Of a stretch of DNA of 64,000 bases, positions 8,629 to 17,129 are shown in pieces. The notes beneath the pieces are model-generated. The model did no database searches. It saw nothing but the letters and a program-made list of their open reading frames with translations, and was not told where the DNA came from. Source of the stretch: Lagierella massiliensis. Lineage in GTDB: Bacteria > Bacillota > Clostridia > Tissierellales > Peptoniphilaceae. The translations under genes and the position numbers were made by a program. The stretch is taken from assembly GCA_030532135.1 (NCBI GenBank), contig JAUNLT010000007.1, positions 18,664 to 82,663 on the forward strand, given 5' to 3'. Position 1 is the first letter of the stretch. Each line of letters begins with the position of its first letter.

Positions 8629-10462
8629 TTAAAATATATTTCACCATAAGTCCTTTTACTTTTTTTAAATATCCTTTTTGTGTTAAATCTTCTAAAATAT
8701 TCTCTAATTGATCAACAGTATATACAATACCTGTATCTTCTTGAATTTCCTTACACGTTTCAAATATTCCTAATTCGTTTATCGGTAAATAGTCACTCAA
8801 TATATTCATTATATTAGATGTAGCTTCTGCTTGTCTATTAATCAACTCTTCAAATGGATTTTCCCCGTGGGGTGTTAAAGTATGGGAAGCTCTAATTCTA
8901 ACATACATGGTTCTGCCTATAGCAGACTCAGATAAGAACACATCTCCTGTTTTTAAATAAGGAAGTCTATTTGTTTGTTCTATTGATAAATCTGTCTCTT
9001 CTTTAATAGTTTGAATATCTGTCGATCTAGTGGTTCTGTATATGAATTTTGTATTTAATTGAGCTGTTACTGTATTATCCAAAAGGGACGGTCTTTGTGT
9101 TGCAAGAATTAAAAATACTCCATATTTCCTTCCTTCTTGGGCAATTTCTCTAAGTATATACTTGGAACTCAAATCACCGCCATCAAAACTTTGTGGTGCA
9201 AAATTATGAGCCTCGTCTGTAATTACAAAAAATGGAGGAAAATATTGAACATCCTCATTTTTTATTACACTGTCTTTATAATCTCTCCTAAGATTGTATA
9301 GACTATTAATAATATATGTTGCATATACTTGTATTATTTTTACAGAACCTTGTATTACTCCAATTTTACCCATTTTAACACAATCGTATAAAAGCTTAGA
9401 GTCATGTTCAAATATCCCTAGTTTTGTCAACCTATTAAATCTCCAGCTTACTCCAAATACAGAACTTGGAGGACATTTGTCATTGTATTTTTTATATACG
9501 TAAAGTATGTTTTCCCAATCTTTTCTTTCAACACCTTCAGATTCTTGAATAATTTCCTGAATTTTTTGAAAACTACCAATTTTTTGACCTTCAATTAAGT
9601 GATTAAGTCTAGTCAAAAAAGTTTGTAGAGAATCTTTTGGTTTATGAAGTGTTTCAATTACAGATTCCATTCCTTCACTAAGCTTAGAAGAAGTACCTAT
9701 TAATGCCTTTAGCTGTCTTGTATTTATATCTTCAAATTTTATACCTGTATTTTCACCTATTACGAACTTTGAAAAACTAGAGCTATAATCTTCTCCATAA
9801 TTTTCTTTACTTCTTATAGTAAAATCCATTTCATAGTGAGGATCAAGTATTATACCTGGAACCTTTTTTTGCATAAGTTCTTCAATCACAACTCTAAGAC
9901 CATATGATTTTCCAGAACCTGAGCCTCCAAAAATTCCTATATGTGGATATTGATGCATCCCATGCAAATTTAGAAGATAAGGTAGTTCTGTTTGTTTTCT
10001 AAAACTATTATCTTCCAAAGTTTCACAAATGTATTTTAAACTATCGGGACAGCTTTTATAAATGTCATCTGTATTTCTTATTACTCCAACTATTAGGGAT
10101 TTATCTATTGATGAGGTCATGAAATACTTTTTTACTTCATTGAACTCAGGAATTCTACAAGAAGAACCCGTTTCAATAGGATAATTGTTTTCTTCTAATA
10201 GCCTTATTTTTCCCAAATAGATTGTATCTTCTTCTAAATTAAATCCTAGTGCCACTAAATTTTCTATTAGCTCAGAATTTAACATTTCTCCTTCTTTTGG
10301 CACATTAATATATCTATTATAAGTATGAACTTCTACAACCTCTCCTAATATATCACCCATAGGGTCTTGTATCATGAGAAATTCATTAATTCTAAACTTC
10401 CAGTCATTTGACCCAATAAATGCCTCTTGTTGATCTGTTATTCCGATAATTTTAATATCCAT
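8621..10462 (-). CDS. herA: HerA-like DNA translocase/helicase ATPase
   Basis: Hexameric FtsK/HerA-superfamily ATPase that pumps DNA and works with the NurA nuclease, best known from archaeal double-strand-break end resection. 613 aa: an N-terminal HAS-barrel-like region (about 1-120), Walker A at 177-186 (FGGSGSGKS), Walker B with Asp416-Glu417 (VITDEAHNF), then an arginine-rich EGRKYG segment and the sensor-like ATQRPS, and a C-terminal extension of about 80 residues. The start shares one base with the nurA stop (TAATG). The NurA pairing makes HerA likely rather than a generic DUF87 ATPase. Whether it serves repair or defence here is not shown by the sequence. Confidence 0.88.
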   Translation of the reverse strand: MDIKIIGITDQQEAFIGSNDWKFRINEFLMIQDPMGDILGEVVEVHTYNRYINVPKEGEMLNSELIENLVALGFNLEEDTIYLGKIRLLEENNYPIETGSSCRIPEFNEVKKYFMTSSIDKSLIVGVIRNTDDIYKSCPDSLKYICETLEDNSFRKQTELPYLLNLHGMHQYPHIGIFGGSGSGKSYGLRVVIEELMQKKVPGIILDPHYEMDFTIRSKENYGEDYSSSFSKFVIGENTGIKFEDINTRQLKALIGTSSKLSEGMESVIETLHKPKDSLQTFLTRLNHLIEGQKIGSFQKIQEIIQESEGVERKDWENILYVYKKYNDKCPPSSVFGVSWRFNRLTKLGIFEHDSKLLYDCVKMGKIGVIQGSVKIIQVYATYIINSLYNLRRDYKDSVIKNEDVQYFPPFFVITDEAHNFAPQSFDGGDLSSKYILREIAQEGRKYGVFLILATQRPSLLDNTVTAQLNTKFIYRTTRSTDIQTIKEETDLSIEQTNRLPYLKTGDVFLSESAIGRTMYVRIRASHTLTPHGENPFEELINRQAEATSNIMNILSDYLPINELGIFETCKEIQEDTGIVYTVDQLENILEDLTQKGYLKKVKGLMVKYILNE

Positions 10463-11412
10463 TACATACCTCTCTTATCTCTTTGAGAATGAAACAACAA
10501 CTCAAACTTATCCTTGGAAATATAGGATTCACAAAGAGATTTTATATTCTTATTCGTAATTCTTGCTTTCATATCTACTAAATCTAGGATATAAGGAATT
10601 CCTCTACTTTTTCTAGCTGTTATAGAAAGAATCAGCTCATGAATAAATTCACGATTCTCTTTTTGATCCTCTAACATGTCTACGGCAATGACTGTAGGAT
10701 CTGTAGAGGTCCTAAAAAAAGATGAAACAATACCATAATTATTTTTACCCCTATCTGTAATAAGAGGAGTAAAACACTCCCCATATTCTAGGCAATTAAA
10801 CAAAAATTCTCTATCATAAAAAAAATCCATATCATAATCTTTTTTAATATTTTCAAATATTAAGTTAGTTTTAATATCCTCAATTACGCCAACTACGATA
10901 ACCTGTTTTTCTAAAAGTATGTCAATAAAATTTTCCCAAGTATTAGGACAAATTATTCTATATCTAATTAAAGACCCGTCCATAATTATCATCTTTGGAT
11001 TTTCATCTAATGCTTTAATGGCAACATCAAGTTCCACCTTAGCAAGAAGTCTCTCTACTATATTTTTTTCTTCATAAATATCGGTTTCTTCTAAAATGGG
11101 GCAGTATATCTCTACAGATTCTTTTTTATATGTTAAATCTTTGATAGCAATGCCTTGAAATATCTGAATATAGTGGGGAAAAGCTCCTCCAAATCTATTT
11201 GTCGATCCATCGACAGCATATACTCCTCCAAGTTTTTCTAATTCTTGTAATTCTTTCTTATCCATTGGAATAATATGAGAAAAATTCCCTAATTCTAATA
11301 AGATTTTTCTTTTTTCAGAAATACTTAATGAATCTAATAAAAAATACTTTCTATTTAACTCGTTATTTAAATTTTTAAGCTTTTTAACAATTTCATCATT
11401 CAAATTAATCAC
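10462..11412 (-). CDS. nurA: NurA-domain 5'-3' nuclease
   Basis: Partner nuclease of HerA. 316 aa. The NurA fold is suggested by the N-terminal acidic motif AVDGSTNRFGG (Asp68) and the second acidic motif MIIMDGSLI, plus a C-terminal segment rich in Arg/Lys (ITARKSRGIPY). The start overlaps rsmI by 8 bp and the end is fused by TAATG to herA, an arrangement typical of an obligate pair. In archaea NurA and HerA form a complex that degrades 5' ends. Bacterial pairs are known in some Firmicutes and in Deinococcus-type organisms. I could not verify every metal ligand. Confidence 0.82.
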   Translation of the reverse strand: MINLNDEIVKKLKNLNNELNRKYFLLDSLSISEKRKILLELGNFSHIIPMDKKELQELEKLGGVYAVDGSTNRFGGAFPHYIQIFQGIAIKDLTYKKESVEIYCPILEETDIYEEKNIVERLLAKVELDVAIKALDENPKMIIMDGSLIRYRIICPNTWENFIDILLEKQVIVVGVIEDIKTNLIFENIKKDYDMDFFYDREFLFNCLEYGECFTPLITDRGKNNYGIVSSFFRTSTDPTVIAVDMLEDQKENREFIHELILSITARKSRGIPYILDLVDMKARITNKNIKSLCESYISKDKFELLFHSQRDKRGM

Positions 11413-12241
11413 CTAGTCGAAGACTATACTCATAAACTTCATTTTTTTTAAGTCCATACTTTTTTACAACTTCTTTTATTGCAGATTTTTTTGTAAGACC
11501 CTTATCCAATTCTACCTGTAACAATTCCAAAATATCTAAATCTTCTACTTTTTCAAAAGATCCTTCTAGTACTATTACAAATTCCCCTTTAATTTTTTCT
11601 TTTTTTAAATACTGTTCATAAACTTCAATTAAAGTGCCTCTGCTGACTTCTTCATACATCTTTGTCATTTCACGAATTACAGAAACTTTTCTATCGGGAA
11701 AATTAGTAGATAAAATTTCAAGACATTCCAAAATCCTATGGACTGATTCATAAATTATTGAAGTTTCTTTTCTAGATTTTAAATCTTCCAAAAAATTATT
11801 TCTTTCACTTGTTTTTCTTGGAAAAAAGCCTAAAAAAGTAAATCTATTATTATCCAACCCTGACAGCACCAGCGCTGTAATAGTTGCAGATGCACCTGGT
11901 AATACTTCAAATGGTAAATTTTTTTTAATAAGCTCTTCTATAATAACATGTCCTGGATCTGAAACCCCAGGCATACCCGCATCGCTAACTAAAGCTAAAG
12001 TTTTTCCTTTATTTAAATTATCTACTATTTCTTCTACTCGGCTCTTCTCATTGTGCTCATGATATGAAACCAAATTATTTTGAATATCGTAGTGATTTAA
12101 AAGTTTAATTGTATTTCTACTATCTTCACAATAAATAATATCTGCACATCTTAATACTTCAAGTGCTCTCAAAGTTATGTCTTTAAGGTTACCTATTGGT
12201 GTTGGAATTACATATAACTTTTTTTCCATCATAAATATCAA
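11405..12241 (-). CDS. rsmI: 16S rRNA (cytidine1402-2'-O)-methyltransferase
   Basis: Methylates the ribose of C1402 in 16S rRNA using SAM. 278 aa, tetrapyrrole-methylase fold: TPIGNLKD near the N-terminus and the SAM-site loop SDAGMPGVSDPG are classic for RsmI. The start is uncertain. A TTG at 12241 has AAGGA five bases upstream, while ATGs at 12232 and 12229 match the usual family N-terminus but have no good ribosome binding site. I chose the TTG on that basis. The start lies inside the 3' end of trmN6 (overlap about 50 bp). Its order after trmN6 matches B. subtilis yabB-yazA-yabC. Confidence 0.93.
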   Translation of the reverse strand: MIFMMEKKLYVIPTPIGNLKDITLRALEVLRCADIIYCEDSRNTIKLLNHYDIQNNLVSYHEHNEKSRVEEIVDNLNKGKTLALVSDAGMPGVSDPGHVIIEELIKKNLPFEVLPGASATITALVLSGLDNNRFTFLGFFPRKTSERNNFLEDLKSRKETSIIYESVHRILECLEILSTNFPDRKVSVIREMTKMYEEVSRGTLIEVYEQYLKKEKIKGEFVIVLEGSFEKVEDLDILELLQVELDKGLTKKSAIKEVVKKYGLKKNEVYEYSLRLGD

Positions 12242-12935
12242 TTATTTCCTTTCTATAACCGTCATCACCATAAATAACTAGAGGTTTTTCATAAGTAAAA
12301 AATTCTCCAGCCTCTTTTATAAATTCCATCAGAATAAATTGAGGCTTTTCTCCTTCTCTTGAGATAACAGGAATCATCCTTTTAGGTTCAATATTAAATT
12401 TTCTCCCAAGGTATAACATATCTACAAGTCTTTCGGGTCTATTAATTAAATATAATTTTCCTTTTTGTTTCAATTTTTCTTTAGAAAACTCAAATATATT
12501 TTCAATAGTCATATATTTTTCATATCTTGAAATTAAATGATTTTCATTTTTATTGTCAATTCCACAACCATATTTAAAATAAGGTGGATTTGAAATAATT
12601 CCATCTAAACTATTGTCTTTTATTATCTCATAACATTTATTAATATCATTATAGATTGGAATAATCTTATCTTCTAATTTATTAGTCGCGATATTTTTTA
12701 ACAGAATAGTGTAATTATCTTCTTGAATTTCTACAGCATAAATTTTTTTAGTATTATATATCCCTTGTACTCTTAAAGCAATTATACCTGTACCAGAACC
12801 TATTTCAAGAATTTCATCAGATTGTTTAAAATTAGCAAAAGAAGATACTAGAATAGCATCAACTCCAAACGAAAATTTCTTCTTATCCGAATATATATGT
12901 AAATTAGTTCCTGGAATATAATTTTTTATTAACAT
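12189..12935 (-). CDS. trmN6: tRNA1(Val) A37 N6-methyltransferase-like protein
   Basis: SAM-dependent class I methyltransferase of the YfiC/TrmN6 group. 248 aa. Motif I is ILEIGSGTGII, and the amino-methyltransferase motif NPPY (ISNPPYFKYG) marks an adenine-N6 or similar target. The position between the tmk/holB/ricT block and rsmI matches yabB of B. subtilis, supporting the call. AGGTG lies five bases before the ATG. It is the first gene of the seven-gene leftward run that ends with udp. The exact modified base is inferred from family. Confidence 0.85.
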   Translation of the reverse strand: MLIKNYIPGTNLHIYSDKKKFSFGVDAILVSSFANFKQSDEILEIGSGTGIIALRVQGIYNTKKIYAVEIQEDNYTILLKNIATNKLEDKIIPIYNDINKCYEIIKDNSLDGIISNPPYFKYGCGIDNKNENHLISRYEKYMTIENIFEFSKEKLKQKGKLYLINRPERLVDMLYLGRKFNIEPKRMIPVISREGEKPQFILMEFIKEAGEFFTYEKPLVIYGDDGYRKEIIDIYDGKKVICNSNTNR

Positions 12936-12972
12936 TTTATCACCTAGATTATTTTATATTTTGTACATAGAT

Positions 12973-12996
12973 AAAAAAAGAAAGCTAAGCTTTCTT
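12973..12996 (-). terminator. Intrinsic terminator after the pyridoxamine kinase-like gene
   Basis: Eight-bp stem (12978-12985 with 12989-12996), 3-nt loop and a minus-strand U run, starting directly after the stop at 12999. Confidence 0.85.
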
Positions 12997-12998
12997 AA

Positions 12999-13835
12999 TT
13001 AATCTTCTTTTAATAAATGTAGATGTTGTTCTATGTTTAATCCTTCAGTTCTATCTATATAATCTCTTTTTTCAGAATCTTCAATAGCCTTTTTTATAAA
13101 ATTTTTTGCTTTAATTGAACTTTCTTTCAAAGAATACCCCTTTAGTACATGTGACATTACTATCGCAGAAAAAATATCTCCAGTACCAGGATAATTAACA
13201 TCAATTCTATCATAAGGAATTTGGAAATATTCTTTATTTAAATGATCATAACCAGCAATATAATGATTTTGTTGTATATCTTTTACAGAAGTTATAATAA
13301 CTGATTTAGAACCTAAGTCTCTAATTCCATCAATTAAATCTTTTAATTCACCTTTATTCTTAACATCTGTTCTATTAAACTTTTCTTCTAATAACAAATA
13401 TCCTTCTGTAATGTTTGGTATGGATAAATCTGCAAACGAAATTAATCTTCTCATTATTTTAATTCTATCAACACCAACGCCATTATATAAATCTCCGTTA
13501 TCTCCCATAATAGGATCCACCATAACAAATGGTTTTTGAGAATTGTTGTTAATGATATCTTCACAAATATCAATTTGCCTATCATTAGTAGTAAACCCAA
13601 TCCCCAAAGCTGAAACTCTAAATTTCAATTTTTCCCACACATTCAATGCCTCTTGCATATAATTTGATGTGTCTAAAATTGAAAATTCTCCATAGTCTAA
13701 AGTATTAGATATAATCATAGTTGGTAAACTCAAAACACTATAACCCATATAATACATAATTGGATTCATCGCAGAAAGAGCTACCCTTGAATAGCCTGGC
13801 CAATCATTTACTAATAAAACATTTTCTTTTCCCAT
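12999..13835 (-). CDS. pdxK: Pyridoxamine/pyridoxal kinase-like (PfkB superfamily)
   Basis: Predicted ATP-dependent kinase of vitamin B6 vitamers, feeding pyridoxal phosphate supply. 278 aa. Ribokinase-fold signatures are the early VNDWPGYSRVA substrate region, VDPIMGDNGDLY, a metal/phosphate-site pattern of pyridoxal kinases, and the anion hole with catalytic Asp in YPGTGDIF. Flanked by terminators, so probably monocistronic. The ribokinase superfamily has several substrates (hydroxymethylpyrimidine, pyridoxal); the PIMGDNG motif favours pyridoxal/pyridoxamine kinase. Confidence 0.82.
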   Translation of the reverse strand: MGKENVLLVNDWPGYSRVALSAMNPIMYYMGYSVLSLPTMIISNTLDYGEFSILDTSNYMQEALNVWEKLKFRVSALGIGFTTNDRQIDICEDIINNNSQKPFVMVDPIMGDNGDLYNGVGVDRIKIMRRLISFADLSIPNITEGYLLLEEKFNRTDVKNKGELKDLIDGIRDLGSKSVIITSVKDIQQNHYIAGYDHLNKEYFQIPYDRIDVNYPGTGDIFSAIVMSHVLKGYSLKESSIKAKNFIKKAIEDSEKRDYIDRTEGLNIEQHLHLLKED

Positions 13836-13877
13836 AATTCCTCCATCTTCATATGTTTATAATAAATAACATATACT

Positions 13878-13904
13878 AAAAAATGGAGCCCATAGGCTCC
13901 ATTT
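13878..13904 (-). terminator. Intrinsic terminator after the ferredoxin gene
   Basis: Ten-bp stem (13881-13890 with 13895-13904), loop CATA, and U run on the minus strand. Confidence 0.88.
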
Positions 13905-13924
13905 AAAAATATTTATGTACTTAA

Positions 13925-14092
13925 TTATCGAGCTTCAATAGCATCTGTAGGACAAACATCCGCACAAGCCCCACAATCTGTACATTCATCAGCGTTAATT
14001 ACATAAATGTCTCCTTCAGAAATACAATCTACAGGACATTCAGGTTGGCAAGAACCACAAGCGATACAAGCATCAGTAATAAAATGTGCCAT
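13925..14092 (-). CDS. Bacterial-type 2[4Fe-4S] ferredoxin
   Basis: Small soluble electron carrier, 55 aa. Two CxxCxxCxxxCP motifs: Cys9/12/15/19 and Cys37/40/43/47. The start at 14092 is preferred because AAAGGAGTG sits eight bases upstream; an ATG at 14110 would place that ribosome binding site inside the gene. It is monocistronic, with its own terminator and no redox partner adjacent. Ferredoxins of this type supply low-potential electrons to enzymes such as radical-SAM activases and 2-hydroxyacyl-CoA dehydratase-like reductases, both found elsewhere in this window; that link is inference. Confidence 0.96.
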   Translation of the reverse strand: MAHFITDACIACGSCQPECPVDCISEGDIYVINADECTDCGACADVCPTDAIEAR

Positions 14093-14179
14093 TCTTTTCA
14101 CTCCTTTCATTTATCATAGTATTATTATTGCATAAACTAATAATAAATGCAAGAAGTGAAAGTTCAAAATTACTGTATA

Positions 14180-14992
14180 TTACTTTTTAAATTTTACTTC
14201 ATCTAGATGGAAGGGAAATATTTCTTCATTCTCATCATCAATTTTAATTTTGACCTTTAAAAATTCTGTCAATGTATCGGTTGCTATAACTTCACCTTTT
14301 CCTAAATTTGTAGTAACCCTAGTCCCTACTTTAGGCATTCTTTTTAATTTTTCTTCATATCCTTCTTGCTCATATTTTAAACAGCACATAAGTCTTCCAC
14401 ACATACCTGAAATCTTGGTTGGATTTAAAGATATGGATTGATCTTTTGCCATTTTAATAGATACTGGTGCAAATTCTGATAAAAATCTTCCACAACAGCA
14501 TTCCTGCCCACAACTTGAAAGACCACTTACTATTTTTGCATGATCCCTAACGCCTATCTGCCTCAATTCAATTCTCATTCTAAATATTGACGCTAAATCT
14601 CTAACAAGTTCTCTAAAGTCAACTCTATCATCTGAAGTAAAATAAAAAATCACTTTATTGTTATCAAAAGTATATTCGCAATCTACTAGTTTCATATCTA
14701 ATTTATGCTCATTAATCTTTTCTTTGCAAATATAAAAAGCATCTTTAGCCTTCTTAATATTCTCTCTATTAATAAACTTATCCGTTTCATCTGCAATTCG
14801 AAGTACAGGTTTTAAGTCTCCCACTATTTCATCATCGTGAACTTCTTTTATACCTTTTACACAGTTTCCATATTCTATTCCCCTTGCAGTTTCAACGATA
14901 ACAGGATCTTCTAACTCGATTTCATATCCGTTAGGGTCGAAATAATAGACTTTTCCCGCTTTTTTAAATCGTACACCTACGACCTTAACCAT
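14180..14992 (-). CDS. ricT: PSP1 domain protein RicT (YaaT family)
   Basis: Homologue of B. subtilis RicT, which with RicA and RicF binds Fe-S clusters and adjusts RNase Y mRNA maturation. 270 aa. The PSP1 C-terminal domain carries the cysteine-rich signatures SSCGQECCCGRFL and GMCGRLMCCL, the cluster-ligand region, and a Lys/Glu-rich C-terminus. It overlaps holB by 8 bp, the conserved order (holB-yaaT) of Firmicutes. No ricA or ricF is in the window. The role is inferred from the family. Confidence 0.93.
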   Translation of the reverse strand: MVKVVGVRFKKAGKVYYFDPNGYEIELEDPVIVETARGIEYGNCVKGIKEVHDDEIVGDLKPVLRIADETDKFINRENIKKAKDAFYICKEKINEHKLDMKLVDCEYTFDNNKVIFYFTSDDRVDFRELVRDLASIFRMRIELRQIGVRDHAKIVSGLSSCGQECCCGRFLSEFAPVSIKMAKDQSISLNPTKISGMCGRLMCCLKYEQEGYEEKLKRMPKVGTRVTTNLGKGEVIATDTLTEFLKVKIKIDDENEEIFPFHLDEVKFKK

Positions 14993-15800
14993 TTTGTTCC
15001 TCCATTATATATAATAAAAGCTCCTCGTAAGAAAGCTGAAAGTTTAAATTCATTCTAAAATTATTAAAAATAAAAGTAATTTTTTCTAAAATATTATAAA
15101 TATTTTCTATAGAAAAATTATTAATTTTTTTATAGATGTTAATATTTTTAGGAATAATATAATTAGCTTTATTCTCAAGTTTAGATTTATACAAATAAAG
15201 ATCATAGAAAAAACAATATAAATAATTATAAAATTTATCAGCTTCAAATTTTAGACTATTTAAATATTCTTTTTCTTCAAACATTATAAGCAAGTCCCTT
15301 TTAAAACAGCTTACCAAAATATCATTAATTTCTTTCCAACTTTCTAAAGAATTAGACTCATTAATAAAGAAGTTTACAATTTGACACCTAGAGTAAATCG
15401 TATCTATAATTGACATTTCATTATTAGTCGTAAGAATTAAAATTCCATAACTAGGAGGTTCTTCTAAAATTTTGAGAAGAGCATTGGCAGATTCTTTATT
15501 AAATTTTTCCGCATCTTCTATTAAGACAATTTTGTAGTCCATCTTAGTTGGAGGAGTTTGTAAATATTTAATAGCTTCTCTAATAGAATCAATTTTTATT
15601 ACAGCTCCTTCTGGTTTTATCTTAAATAGATCTGGATTATAAAAATTTTCCAACGAGTTTACATTTTTTTTATCCCTAAGAACCAGTTTAATAAATTCAA
15701 TAGTTTGTTTTTCTAATATATCTTTGTCATAAGACTGAAAAATATATGCATGACTTAAATTATTTTCTCTTACTTGTACATCTAGTATCTTGTCTAACAC
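14985..15800 (-). CDS. holB: DNA polymerase III delta' subunit
   Basis: Clamp-loader stator subunit. 271 aa, shorter than the roughly 330 aa common in Firmicutes. The AAA+ core is present (LSHAYIFQ, VLIEDAEKFNKESANALLKILEEPP, SRCQ sensor) but the Walker A loop (usually GxxGxGKT) is degenerate and the zinc cysteines are missing, as expected for a non-hydrolysing delta'. Its identity is supported by the tmk-darA-holB-ricT order. One base separates it from the second darA gene. Extremely AT-rich and Lys/Asn-rich in its C-terminal half. Confidence 0.9.
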   Translation of the reverse strand: MLDKILDVQVRENNLSHAYIFQSYDKDILEKQTIEFIKLVLRDKKNVNSLENFYNPDLFKIKPEGAVIKIDSIREAIKYLQTPPTKMDYKIVLIEDAEKFNKESANALLKILEEPPSYGILILTTNNEMSIIDTIYSRCQIVNFFINESNSLESWKEINDILVSCFKRDLLIMFEEKEYLNSLKFEADKFYNYLYCFFYDLYLYKSKLENKANYIIPKNINIYKKINNFSIENIYNILEKITFIFNNFRMNLNFQLSYEELLLYIMEEQNG

Positions 15801-15801
15801 A

Positions 15802-16080
15802 TTAAGTCCTTTTTGCCTGTTCTAAGTCCAAAGTAAACGCATTAATATTATAGGAATATTCATCTTCAGGATTTCTAAGTCTATTTTTACTCAGACTTTC
15901 CAATATTCCTAATATTTTTTCTTCATCATCTTTGTCGTATCCGATCATCAATGTGGTATTGCCCTTCCTTAAAAGACCCCCAGTAGATGCCAATTTAGTA
16001 CATCTAATTTTGCTAATGGCAAGAGTCTTGATTATATCAAAAGAAATATCATCTTCCACAATTGCAATCATAAGTTTCAT
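15802..16080 (-). CDS. Second cyclic-di-AMP receptor-like protein (DarA/PstA family, short paralogue)
   Basis: PII-like nucleotide-binding protein, 92 aa. It keeps the family signature T-K-L-x-S-x-GG-x-L-x-x-GN-T-T (TKLASTGGLLRKGNTTLMIG), which surrounds the cyclic-di-AMP pocket. It lacks most of the C-terminal B-loop region present in its neighbour at 16089-16415. It starts eight bases after that gene ends and one base before holB, so the pair and holB are co-expressed. In B. subtilis this slot holds the unrelated yaaR. It may form hetero-trimers with the longer paralogue, or bind a different ligand; both are guesses. Confidence 0.85.
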   Translation of the reverse strand: MKLMIAIVEDDISFDIIKTLAISKIRCTKLASTGGLLRKGNTTLMIGYDKDDEEKILGILESLSKNRLRNPEDEYSYNINAFTLDLEQAKRT

Positions 16081-16088
16081 TAAATCAC

Positions 16089-16415
16089 CTAAAATCTATA
16101 GTACTCGTCTACATCTAACACGAAAACTGTTGCCCCACCAATAGTAACTTCTACTGGATACGGGATATATGAATCTACAGGTGCAGAAATATTTAAAAGC
16201 GAAGAGTCTGCTTGTCTGGATTTACAATCTTCTTCTATAATTTTTAAACATTCTTCAAGTCTATCATCTTCAACTCCAATTAGTAAAGTAGAGTTTCCTA
16301 TTTTTAAAAATCCACCTGAAGAAGATAACTTAGTCATTCTAAAGTCTTTCTTAGCTAAATCCTCCCTCAATAAATATAAATCCTGATCTTGAACAATTGC
16401 AACTATAAGTTTCAT
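16089..16415 (-). CDS. darA: Cyclic-di-AMP receptor DarA/PstA (YaaQ)
   Basis: Small trimeric PII-like protein that binds the second messenger cyclic di-AMP. 108 aa, the standard family length. Signature TKLSSSGGFLKIGNSTLLIG is present with an intervening flexible B-loop (about 70-90) and the C-terminal GGATVFVLDV strand. Overlaps the tmk stop by 4 bp, matching the tmk-yaaQ order of Firmicutes. The output partner of DarA is not established in most species. Confidence 0.93.
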   Translation of the reverse strand: MKLIVAIVQDQDLYLLREDLAKKDFRMTKLSSSGGFLKIGNSTLLIGVEDDRLEECLKIIEEDCKSRQADSSLLNISAPVDSYIPYPVEVTIGGATVFVLDVDEYYRF

Positions 16416-17038
16416 TTTTTCCTCCTATAATTATCCATAATTATTGAGATACACTGTGATGTAACCTCTTCAATAGACTTATTTGCATCTACTGTATAGA
16501 AATTATCATCGTCTTTAAATCTCTCCTTAATGTAATTATACCCTTTATATACCATTTTGTGGAAATTAACTTCCTCTTTTTCCAGCCTATCGGATATATT
16601 TCTATAATTTTTTCTTTTTATAATACCCTCTTGACTTACATCAAAATACAAAATTATATCTGGCCTTAGCCCTTTTGTTGCAAATTCATTTAATTTTTTA
16701 ATGCAGTCAATACCAAGACCTCTTGCATATCCCTGATATACTAAACTTGAGATAACAAATCTATCACAAAGAACAAGCTTATTTTCTTTTAAATTAGGAA
16801 TTATTAACTCTTCTACATGCTGACTTCTAGAAGCTGCAATTAATAGACTTTCCGTTATATCTGTAAGTTCTTTATTATTCTCGTCTAATAGTATTTGTCT
16901 TAATTTTTCAGAAATTGGGGTTCCACCAGGTTCTCTAGTTTTAACTGTTTCTATATTAAATTTTAAAAGTTCTTTATTTACCTCTTCTAACACAGTGGAT
17001 TTTCCACACCCATCTGGTCCTTCAAATGTAATGAACAA
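16412..17038 (-). CDS. tmk: Thymidylate kinase
   Basis: Phosphorylates dTMP to dTDP. 208 aa. P-loop FEGPDGCGKST at residues 5-15, the DR(F/Y) motif region CDRFVISSLVYQG, substrate-binding TREPGGTP and a lid segment with Arg/Lys (KRKNYRNISDR). First gene of the tmk-darA-darA-holB-ricT unit. The rplA terminator lies upstream of its start. Confidence 0.96.
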   Translation of the reverse strand: MFITFEGPDGCGKSTVLEEVNKELLKFNIETVKTREPGGTPISEKLRQILLDENNKELTDITESLLIAASRSQHVEELIIPNLKENKLVLCDRFVISSLVYQGYARGLGIDCIKKLNEFATKGLRPDIILYFDVSQEGIIKRKNYRNISDRLEKEEVNFHKMVYKGYNYIKERFKDDDNFYTVDANKSIEEVTSQCISIIMDNYRRKK

Positions 17039-17065
17039 TTTAATACCTCTGTTTCTTATAAATCT

Positions 17066-17121
17066 AATAAAACCCCTTATATTCGATAAATTAAAATATA
17101 TTAATCAAATATTAAGGGGTT
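17066..17121 (-). terminator. Probable terminator after rplA
   Basis: Nine-bp arms (AACCCCTTA at 17071-17079 and its complement at 17113-17121) enclosing an AT-rich loop of 33 bp that can fold further. A short U-rich stretch follows on the minus strand. The long loop lowers confidence. Confidence 0.6.
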
Positions 17122-17129
17122 ATAGTCAT

